A stretch of DNA of 41,486 nt, taken from the NCBI GenBank assembly GCA_015493225.1, contig WGDO01000007.1:1-41486 (forward strand), in the 5' to 3' direction. A program made the translations under genes and the position numbers. The DNA is from Patescibacteria group bacterium. Lineage in GTDB: Bacteria > Patescibacteriota > Minisyncoccia > Moranbacterales > DUUL01. A model generated the notes under the pieces. The model ran no database searches and had not been told where the DNA came from. It saw nothing but the letters and a program-made list of their open reading frames with translations. Shown here piece after piece: positions 25,811 through 34,565 of the stretch (position 1 is its first letter; each line of letters opens with the position of its first letter).

Positions 25811-26040
25811 CCTTAGTTACCCTCCCGGCGCTTGTCCCTCGTAGCTTTAGCGAAGTGGGATAAAGGAGAGGTTAGGAGCAAATTTACCTTAGTTCCCCTC
25901 CTTTTGTAAAGGAGGGATTAGGGGTGGATTTACCTTAGTTCCCCTCCTTTGTAAAGGAGGGGTTAGGGGTGGATTTTGTTTTAAATTTAAAATACTTAAA
26001 ATCTCCCCTCAACCCCCTCTTTTCAAAAGGGGGAATTCCC
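25811..26040. repeat. Cluster of four C/G-rich palindromic repeats
   Basis: The 340-bp gap between gap and the Cys-rich protein gene holds a degenerate copy at 25811-25886, interrupted by an unrelated gcgcttgtccctcgtagc insertion. Two nearly identical head-to-tail copies follow at 25887-25931 and 25932-25976 (ttagttcccctcctttgtaaagg...ggggtggattt). An inverse-orientation copy is at 26001-26040. No gene is supported here. Confidence 0.75.
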
Positions 26041-26080
26041 GTAAATACAAAACCGTAAACTACGAACCGTAAACCCTAAA

Positions 26081-27817
26081 CTACACAACCTCCTGCTGAT
26101 AACACTCCTCACAATAAACCACAAAACCCTTTTTCGGATCATGCGCAGAAACAATTTCCTTCCCACATTTCACACAAACATCCTCAAATAATCTAAAAGT
26201 ATATTTGTATTTGGTTCTCTCCTTTATTCTCTCCAGAGGATGTTTTGTTGGTAGAGGAATATTTTGCTGTTTATAAAAATCAAATTCAGACTTAATAATC
26301 TTAAATGGTTTTTCTGTTTTTTCACAAATAAATACTTTCTGTAGTATGGAATTATCAACCTCTTTGATATTATCTGGAATTTCATTACCGGAGATAGTAT
26401 TCATCCCAGAAAGATCTAACTCAGAATCAACCTCCACATATTTTTGCCAACCCCTGGCTTCAACCTCTTTTTCTGACAAAGGATAATCTACTCCGGCTAT
26501 GGTATCTTGATAAGGATGTAAAGAATTTTTAGTCGGAAAAAATTCCCCGTATTCACCTTTCTTCAGCATTTCTGTTTTAATTTTATCAACCTTCTGCCAG
26601 TATTCTTCTTCCCTATACTGTTTATTAAAAATACAAAACTTCTTGTTTTTTAAACCAACACAGGCAAAACAATATTCACAATTATTACAATCTACACAAT
26701 ATTCCAATTGAAATCCTCCCCTAGTCATCATAGAAAATTTAAGGTCACTAACATTCTCACCCATTCCAGAAGATTCATAGCATCTACTAGGCACAAGGCC
26801 ACCATAAATATCCATTGAATCCTTAATTTGATTTGCATTATACACATAACGAATATTCTCACTTCCCCCAAAAACCCTTACGGCTTCATAACAATTATTA
26901 CATTCTCTTAATAAATTCCCCCTGGAATTATTTATCTTTTCATTGTTGAGATTTTTGTGAATAACTTTTTGTAATAATTCTTGGAATTCTTTTTTCAGCT
27001 GCTTCATAATTCTTCGACTACCAAAATTAATTTCTTGTATTTTCTGTTGATATTCTTCCTTGGATAATTTTTGATTTTTAAAATAATATTTCTGATGTCT
27101 CAAGTTTGCTGACATAAAACAATCCGTACAATTTTTACAATCATAGAGAAAAGCAGAGTCAACACAATCAGAACTTTCCAAAGAATACTTTATATTATAA
27201 CAATGATTAAGATAAACTGAGTCATAGCAAACCTGAGAATTATCCACATCAGCCACATCCATACTATCTTTAGTATTCATAGCAATAACAGAATAATCAA
27301 CATTCTCTGAATCCATGGGAGCAAAAGAATAATAACAATTTTTAGAATTATTTCCAGAAACGGTATATTCACAACCCACCGAAGCTAAGTCACGAGAAGA
27401 AGCCTGGTGAGGAACAGACAATTTAAATTTATTAAATTGTTTAAAAAAACTCTTCTTTGCATCATAGTCCCAAGTGAAATCCGATGCCGTCCATTCATTG
27501 GAAATAAAATATTTATCATCATAAATTTTTACCGGATTTTTTTCCGAATAAAACGAAATTACTTTTTCGCTATGACTGGGAGCAGAACAAGTTTTTTTAT
27601 AGAAGATTGGCAAAACAACTCGATGGGACATTCTTCTTTGCATCCGACATTGGGGACATAAAGTCGGTGGCGGAACTTGCAATTTTTCATAAAACTCAAT
27701 ATCTTCCGTCATAATTTCAAATTCCCCATCACACTCCTGACATTTTCTTTTATGCGGTTGAAGATTGTTTAAAATCTCTCCCAACGCCTCATCAAATTTT
27801 GGTGTTTTACCTGGCAT
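26081..27817 (-). CDS. Cys-rich zinc-ribbon protein of CPR type, function unknown
   Basis: A 578-aa cytosolic-looking protein. The N-terminal zinc ribbon is KCQECDGEFEI...LCPQCRMQRRMSHR (about 19-67). The middle (about 150-400) contains many short, regularly spaced S/C/V/Y words such as NCYYSFAPMDSENVDYSV and YDCKNCTDCFMSANLRHQKY, a periodicity suggestive of a beta-solenoid studded with cysteines. A similar CNNCEYCFACVGLKNKKFC word occurs near 380-400. The C-terminus carries another ribbon (CVKCGKEIVSA...YCEECYQQEV). No enzyme motif is seen. I recall comparable proteins as recurrent in CPR genomes without known role, so only 'zinc-binding' is safe. Confidence 0.75.
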   Translation of the reverse strand: MPGKTPKFDEALGEILNNLQPHKRKCQECDGEFEIMTEDIEFYEKLQVPPPTLCPQCRMQRRMSHRVVLPIFYKKTCSAPSHSEKVISFYSEKNPVKIYDDKYFISNEWTASDFTWDYDAKKSFFKQFNKFKLSVPHQASSRDLASVGCEYTVSGNNSKNCYYSFAPMDSENVDYSVIAMNTKDSMDVADVDNSQVCYDSVYLNHCYNIKYSLESSDCVDSAFLYDCKNCTDCFMSANLRHQKYYFKNQKLSKEEYQQKIQEINFGSRRIMKQLKKEFQELLQKVIHKNLNNEKINNSRGNLLRECNNCYEAVRVFGGSENIRYVYNANQIKDSMDIYGGLVPSRCYESSGMGENVSDLKFSMMTRGGFQLEYCVDCNNCEYCFACVGLKNKKFCIFNKQYREEEYWQKVDKIKTEMLKKGEYGEFFPTKNSLHPYQDTIAGVDYPLSEKEVEARGWQKYVEVDSELDLSGMNTISGNEIPDNIKEVDNSILQKVFICEKTEKPFKIIKSEFDFYKQQNIPLPTKHPLERIKERTKYKYTFRLFEDVCVKCGKEIVSAHDPKKGFVVYCEECYQQEVV

Positions 27818-28068
27818 GGTTTTTGATTAAGATTTATTTAAGTAACTCGTAACACGTAACTCATAACAAGTAATAATTCTCTTTGATTTAAAGGAATAAA
27901 TTTTCAACCACACCAACTATAACCAAATATTCACTGGTCAAAAATTTTAAATTTAAAACGTTTCAATTTAAAAATCACCGAAATTAAATATAAATTAAAC
28001 ATACTCAATATTTAGCGAACGCAGTGAGTTATTTGTAAATTTGTATTAAATTTGTAATTTCGTAGGGA

Positions 28069-30060
<1,992 letters not shown>

Positions 30061-30176
30061 TTATGATTTAATAATTTATCTAGACTTTGCCGACGCTCAA
30101 TAAAAAACTTTAAACAGTTTTTTAACCTCTTTATTTTACCATAAAAACACAAATTACACAAAGAAAAAAAGGTACA

Positions 30177-30252
30177 AAACAATAAGAATAATTGCCATTT
30201 TCATTTACAATTGACATTTATCTGTATACAATTGACAAACAATAAGAATAAT
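30177..30252. repeat. Direct repeats in the gyrB / HisRS-like divergent spacer
   Basis: aaacaataagaataat occurs at 30177-30192 and 30237-30252, exactly 60 bp apart. acaattgaca occurs at 30207-30216 and 30228-30237, 21 bp (two helical turns) apart. The second copy includes the -35 box of the plus-strand promoter, so these may be operator sites. Confidence 0.45.
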
Positions 30253-30260
30253 ATTATAAT
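30232..30260 (+). promoter_or_regulatory. Consensus sigma-70 promoter of the HisRS-like gene
   Basis: TTGACA (30232-30237), a 17-nt spacer and TATAAT (30255-30260), a perfect match to the housekeeping consensus. The predicted start is near 30267. Confidence 0.75.
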
Positions 30261-30267
30261 ATTTTTA

Positions 30268-30288
30268 GTTTTGAGATGGACTCAAAAC
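30268..30288 (+). promoter_or_regulatory. 5' hairpin at the transcription start of the HisRS-like gene
   Basis: gttttgag-atgga-ctcaaaac is a perfect 8-bp inverted repeat with a 5-nt loop at the predicted first transcribed bases. It could protect the 5' end, act as an operator, or be part of a short leader before the GGGAG ribosome-binding site at 30311-30315. Confidence 0.5.
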
Positions 30289-30321
30289 ATGTTCCTTATA
30301 ATGATAAACTGGGAGTAAACA

Positions 30322-31416
30322 ATGACTTCACACAACAAAAAAATATTAAATATTGTCAATGGTGCCTTGAAGCGCTGGAAAGGCAAAACTATTTTGGATT
30401 TCCTTTCAGGCTCAATGAAATTAAGTGATACTCAGTGGCTACTATCATACCTTTTTGAGAATATCACAAATAAACTGAATATGACTCACATCATCAATCA
30501 AAGAACCAGAGATGCCTTTGTGCAACCGTGTGAGATTGATCAACGAATGCTTCAATTCTTTGATCGGATAGCCTCAGATACTCTTGGGAAAAAATATTCT
30601 ATGGTAGAGCTCTCACCACTCGCCAGTATTGGAAGTAACAGTTTGCTAACAAAAATTCAACAAGCAAATATACTGCCAACTTCTCGAATGAATGAGCTAG
30701 TTGCAGATATTGCGGTTGCACTTTCCATTGAGAGTGCACTGAAATATCGTAACACCAACAAGGAAGTATGCACTGCCTCAAGTCACAGGATTGTTCGGGT
30801 TCAAAACGTTAGTTCAATTCCCGGTTTTACACAACATTTCCGAATGTTTGGTCTTTGTTATATCGACAAATTTACAAATATGTCGGATATGAAGCCACTG
30901 GAAGAACAGCTTAGATTTTATTTGGATTTAATTAATCGATTATCAGATATTGGCACAGTACAAAATGTTAGCGTCTATTTATCTAACATTTTAGCAAGTA
31001 CACATATTATCAAAAAAAGTAGTCTTGCGATGGAGGAAGTGCGTAGTATGACAGATTGCGAAGATGAATATGATCTGTGCACCAAGTGCAACATGGATTG
31101 CACACGATACTCAAAAACAATATCCAATGTAGATACTAGCGTAAAAAGAATGCTAAAACCTCTTTACCCGATTATAGAAATATTACGCATGGAATACCCC
31201 AACGTGACAATTCTATATGACTTGGGAAGAATTGCCGGGATTGGCTACTACAATGGTATATGTTTTAAAATTACTGCCTGCAACAAAGATGGATTCGAAT
31301 TCCCTCTCGTTGATGGTGGATTATCCGATTGGGCAGCAAAGCTACTCCATAACAAAAAAATCGCTTGCATAACCAGTGGCATTGGAAGCGAATTGTTTTG
31401 TAAAAAATTTTTATAG
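30322..31416 (+). CDS. Class II aminoacyl-tRNA synthetase-like protein (HisRS/HisZ-type core)
   Basis: A 364-aa protein resembling the HisRS catalytic core but ending at motif 3, with no anticodon-binding domain. The motif 2 equivalent is HRIVRVQNV...GFTQHFRMFGL (about 155-178), keeping Arg but with Gln where HisRS has Glu. The DLGRIAGIGYYNGICFKI segment (about 300-316) matches the HisRS/HisZ 'GLxYYTGxxFE' histidine-pocket motif. The motif 3 position reads TSGIGSELF, so the ATP-binding Arg of G.G.ER is replaced. A four-Cys cluster (C246, C253, C256, C260) could bind zinc or an iron-sulfur cluster. It may therefore be a non-canonical ligase or a HisZ-like sensor/activator subunit. A clear GGGAG ribosome-binding site and consensus promoter precede it. 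It converges on the four-gene minus-strand operon. Confidence 0.7.
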   Translation: MTSHNKKILNIVNGALKRWKGKTILDFLSGSMKLSDTQWLLSYLFENITNKLNMTHIINQRTRDAFVQPCEIDQRMLQFFDRIASDTLGKKYSMVELSPLASIGSNSLLTKIQQANILPTSRMNELVADIAVALSIESALKYRNTNKEVCTASSHRIVRVQNVSSIPGFTQHFRMFGLCYIDKFTNMSDMKPLEEQLRFYLDLINRLSDIGTVQNVSVYLSNILASTHIIKKSSLAMEEVRSMTDCEDEYDLCTKCNMDCTRYSKTISNVDTSVKRMLKPLYPIIEILRMEYPNVTILYDLGRIAGIGYYNGICFKITACNKDGFEFPLVDGGLSDWAAKLLHNKKIACITSGIGSELFCKKFL

Positions 31417-31437
31417 CAAGTAAAACTACCAATGCTT

Positions 31438-31465
31438 AAACGCCCTAATATTAATTAGGGCGTTT
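31438..31465. terminator. Bidirectional rho-independent terminator
   Basis: aaacgccctaat-atta-attagggcgttt is a perfect 12-bp stem with a 4-nt loop and T/A-rich flanks, lying between convergent genes. The stop codon of the PLP decarboxylase gene (31451-31453) lies in the loop, so the hairpin overlaps its 3' end. Confidence 0.75.
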
Positions 31466-32719
31466 CTCATTCCACCCATGATAACTTAAAAACTGCCCTA
31501 AAGAGACCTTGTCAATCACGTCAGCAAAGCTTTCTTTTTCTAAATATACATAACGTGGAGTTCCATAAACAAATTCTTCTCTCATGACAGATGTATAAGC
31601 CCCACTATTTAATACAGCAACATATTGCCCCTCTGTTACATTAAAAGAAGCCTCGCAAATATGTCCTGCTGGAGAACATATACCATCAACAAAGTGCACT
31701 CTTTCATTAGCACTTAACACATTATCTTTTTTGCAAGGAATAACTCTATAGTTACTGCCAGGAGCAGGAATTAAATAATTTGTACCTATATCAAGTACAG
31801 CCCAAATACCGCCAGGGTTTCTTTTGATGGTTTTTATACGTGCAAATACAATAGTAGCATCAGCTACTATATAACGACCCGGCTCAAAAAAGATATGCGA
31901 TTTTTCCATTCCACCACTCTTAAAAAGTGAAATTATATGCCCCACAAACTCCCCGAAAGCGTAATCGTCTCTAAAAAACATTCTTGGGGCAATGCCACCC
32001 CCAAGATCTACATAGCTACAATCTATGGAAAATCGTTTTTCCATTTCTTTGATAAATTTAATAAAAGATCTAATGGGTTTATCATATGATAAATATTCTA
32101 TTTGATTTGAAAATATATGAAAACTAAATCCTTGCACTTGCAAACCAATTTTTTGAGAGAGCTGAATACATTCAATGGTCTCTTTATAGCTCATTCCTAG
32201 TTTTCCATAACGCTTAACAAAATTACCTTCTCCATCAAATTGAGGATTTATTCTTAACCCTATTTTTACATCAAGTGCAGAAAGTTGTTCCTTGTGCAAC
32301 TCAAGTTTATTAAGCTCAGATAATGAATCAATGTTTACTATTGCCCCAGAAATTAATGCTTCCATTAACTCATCATCTGTCCTACCAAGACCATTCATAA
32401 TAATGTTATCTGGTGAAAATCCCGCCCTTATTGCAAGTAACCACTCATACTCGGAGATCACTTCAGCACCAATACCTGTACCAAGAACTGTATCCACAAT
32501 TCTTCTGTCATAGCATGCCTTTATCGCATAAAACACTTTGCCCTTTGTTTTCTGAATATTATTCTGAAAAATATTAATATTTGATCTCACTCGATCAAGT
32601 GAAACACAAATAGTTGGAGAGGAGTCTTTTGATATTATTTTTGTATACGGGATACCATTAACACATAAAACACCGTTAACGTAGCTAATATATCCGGTAA
32701 TGTTGTATTGACGAAACAT
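31451..32719 (-). CDS. PLP-dependent fold type III decarboxylase (LysA/ornithine decarboxylase-like)
   Basis: A 422-aa protein of the alanine racemase-like barrel plus beta-domain family. The Schiff-base Lys is K67 in FYAIKACYD. The PLP phosphate-binding Gly-rich loop is YVDLGGGIAP, EPGRYIVADA is the conserved EPGR motif, and SFHIFSNQ corresponds to the SFHVGS His segment. The partner-subunit catalytic Cys is C348 in DGICSPAGHI; LysA has GPxCESGD, so the acidic residue after Cys is changed. This suggests an amino acid substrate other than diaminopimelate. MccE-N in microcin C synthesis belongs to the same broad type and decarboxylates a 3-amino-3-carboxypropyl group. It is the last gene of the operon, 4 bp after the S66 peptidase gene. 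Confidence 0.85.
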   Translation of the reverse strand: MFRQYNITGYISYVNGVLCVNGIPYTKIISKDSSPTICVSLDRVRSNINIFQNNIQKTKGKVFYAIKACYDRRIVDTVLGTGIGAEVISEYEWLLAIRAGFSPDNIIMNGLGRTDDELMEALISGAIVNIDSLSELNKLELHKEQLSALDVKIGLRINPQFDGEGNFVKRYGKLGMSYKETIECIQLSQKIGLQVQGFSFHIFSNQIEYLSYDKPIRSFIKFIKEMEKRFSIDCSYVDLGGGIAPRMFFRDDYAFGEFVGHIISLFKSGGMEKSHIFFEPGRYIVADATIVFARIKTIKRNPGGIWAVLDIGTNYLIPAPGSNYRVIPCKKDNVLSANERVHFVDGICSPAGHICEASFNVTEGQYVAVLNSGAYTSVMREEFVYGTPRYVYLEKESFADVIDKVSLGQFLSYHGWNEKRPN

Positions 32720-32723
32720 ATTT

Positions 32724-33740
32724 TTATATAACAGTAGGCTCTATTATTTTTATTTGTGCATTTTCATAAGAAACATTCATGATGGCACGTACACCAAGAG
32801 GAAGCGTTACCATAGGATTCGTATGCCCAAAATCTAAATCACTAATAATTGGTATCTTATACTTCTCTCCAAGAGCAGATAAAATATCTACTAAAGTTCT
32901 ATTTTCTGAATCAGTAACAAATTGATATGGCCGAGCAAACAATAAACCTTTAATCTTACTCAATACTCCTATTTGCTCTAAATAATTAAATCGCCTCTCA
33001 GTGTAAGAAGTACTTTCTCCTTCATCTTCAAGAAATAAAATAGAGTCCTTAAAGTCTGGCATGTACTCAGTGCCACCAAGAAAACAAAGTGTGTTCAAAT
33101 TTCCACCCATAAGCACACCTTCAGCAAAACCTAAAGAAACCGATTTCATTGGATTCACTTCTTTCATAATACTAGGACGTGTATCCTCTTTTTCCCACCA
33201 CAAATTCTCATCGGAAGACTCAGTAGCAGATTCAATAGTCCCAATAGGCTCACTAAAAAAAAGTGCTTTTTTAAAATAGTTAAGGGTGTATTCATGCACT
33301 CCACCATATTCTCCAAAAATAGGAAGTAATGTAGGTCCATTAAAGGTTATTAATCCAGTCTTATGTGTTATTGTGTTGTTTAGTATTGTAATATCACTAT
33401 ATCCACAAAATATTTTTGGATTCTTTTGTATTATTCCATAATCAAGTAAGGGTAAAACTGCATTTGCATTTAAACCACCCGTGGAACACATTATTGCCTT
33501 AATTGATCTATCTAAAAACATTTGATTTATATCATCAGCCCTTTCTTGAGGAGTACCTGCATTATGTCCAAAACTCTTTTTTGCATTGTCTGCAAAGACA
33601 ACATCAACCCCAATATTTTCCAATGCCTGTACCCCTCTATTAATCCTCCTTGGAAAAGGCTCGATGGTAGACGAGGGACTCACTATCCCAACACGATCTC
33701 TTTTCTGCAATCTTTTAGGTTTGATGTACGTATTACTCAT
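32724..33740 (-). CDS. S66 family peptidase, MccF-like (LD-carboxypeptidase superfamily)
   Basis: A 338-aa protein with the S66 catalytic triad. Ser115 lies in FCGYSDITIL, Glu238 in SILFLEDEGES, and His306 in DLDFGHTNPMVTLPLGV. The last motif is close to the E. coli MccF sequence I recall (DFDCCHTHPMITMPIGV). The protein also has a Trp-rich insertion, SSDENLWWEKED (near 175-186), resembling the MccF substrate-recognition loop that is lacking in peptidoglycan-recycling LdcA. MccF hydrolyses the amide between an amino acid and a nucleotide in microcin C and related aminoacyl adenylates. Its start overlaps the transferase stop by 4 bp (translational coupling). Self-protection in this cluster is inference. 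Confidence 0.85.
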   Translation of the reverse strand: MSNTYIKPKRLQKRDRVGIVSPSSTIEPFPRRINRGVQALENIGVDVVFADNAKKSFGHNAGTPQERADDINQMFLDRSIKAIMCSTGGLNANAVLPLLDYGIIQKNPKIFCGYSDITILNNTITHKTGLITFNGPTLLPIFGEYGGVHEYTLNYFKKALFFSEPIGTIESATESSDENLWWEKEDTRPSIMKEVNPMKSVSLGFAEGVLMGGNLNTLCFLGGTEYMPDFKDSILFLEDEGESTSYTERRFNYLEQIGVLSKIKGLLFARPYQFVTDSENRTLVDILSALGEKYKIPIISDLDFGHTNPMVTLPLGVRAIMNVSYENAQIKIIEPTVI

Positions 33741-34561
33741 GTTTTTTTACTTAAAAACAACTCCACTTCATCTTTCATTTTCCTCTTTTGGAACAATAAA
33801 ATCGAATACCCCGCATGTTGCAAATTTTCATTAAACAACTTATAGAAATATTCTGCCTTTTTCCTAATTAAATACTGTTCGTTTTTTTTAAACTGCAAAA
33901 CCTCATCTTTTTGCATCAAATAATTAATATATCCCGCGATATCATCTCTTGCATCAAGATAACGATAGTCTTCGCTAAAGAATAACTCTGCTGCAAATCC
34001 TGTAGTCTCTGCTATTTGTGTAATTAACTCTATCCAATCATGTTTATCTTGCACTTTTACCTCAACACCTATTGCTTCAGATACCTCCCCTAGCATTTCT
34101 CGAGATGGGCTTTCTATATAGTAAATTGGAATAAATACTAAAATACCTCCTAATTTCAAAACACGCATATACTCTGAAACAGCCTTTTCTTTATCGGAAA
34201 TGAAAGACGTTACGTTACTACACCAAATCATATCAAAAGAAGAATCTTCAAATGGAAGATTGCAGGCATCAGCATTTAAAAAAGAGACCCTATCTTCTAC
34301 ACTGTGCTTGATAGCATATTTTTCTGCTTTTGCGATAGAAGAAACATTTGCATCAATCCCAACCACTTCACATCCTGTAAATAAGCTGAGATTAACACTT
34401 GTAAAGCCAGTATTACTACCAATCTCAAGTATTTTTTTTGAAGGATTTAATTGAGAATTAATCGCTACAGTATGAACTGACTTAATTCCACCTGAAGGAC
34501 GATTTCTTTCATCTATAAGACCAACAAATTCAGAATAATTCATTTTAGTAATATCTTTCAT
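33737..34561 (-). CDS. Class I SAM-dependent methyltransferase-fold enzyme
   Basis: A 274-aa protein. Motif I is KILEIGSNTGFTSVNLS (about 43-59), followed by VVGIDAN (acidic ribose-binding Asp), FLNADACNLPFEDSSFDMIWC and a VLKLGGILVFIPIYY motif. These form a complete SAM-binding Rossmann fold of the UbiE/Methyltransf_11 type. The N-terminal GLIDERNRPSGGIKS segment and the helical C-terminus (about 190-274) probably set substrate specificity. Proteins of this fold can transfer methyl or, as in MccD, the 3-amino-3-carboxypropyl group of SAM. Which applies here cannot be read from sequence. The gene is 4 bp after the AsnRS-like gene and overlaps the S66 peptidase gene. Confidence 0.85.
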   Translation of the reverse strand: MKDITKMNYSEFVGLIDERNRPSGGIKSVHTVAINSQLNPSKKILEIGSNTGFTSVNLSLFTGCEVVGIDANVSSIAKAEKYAIKHSVEDRVSFLNADACNLPFEDSSFDMIWCSNVTSFISDKEKAVSEYMRVLKLGGILVFIPIYYIESPSREMLGEVSEAIGVEVKVQDKHDWIELITQIAETTGFAAELFFSEDYRYLDARDDIAGYINYLMQKDEVLQFKKNEQYLIRKKAEYFYKLFNENLQHAGYSILLFQKRKMKDEVELFLSKKT

Positions 34562-34565
34562 AACT

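Noticed and set aside
24379-26040. CRISPR array from the repeated C/G-rich units
   Set aside because: Units are adjacent without regular unique spacers, vary in length and orientation, and no cas gene is present.
30322-31416. Ordinary histidyl-tRNA synthetase
   Set aside because: It lacks the motif 3 Arg and the anticodon-binding domain and carries a Cys cluster; length is about 60 residues short.
32724-33740. Plain LD-carboxypeptidase LdcA for wall recycling
   Set aside because: The Trp-containing insertion and the C-terminal motif fit MccF better, though LdcA-like activity cannot be excluded from sequence alone.
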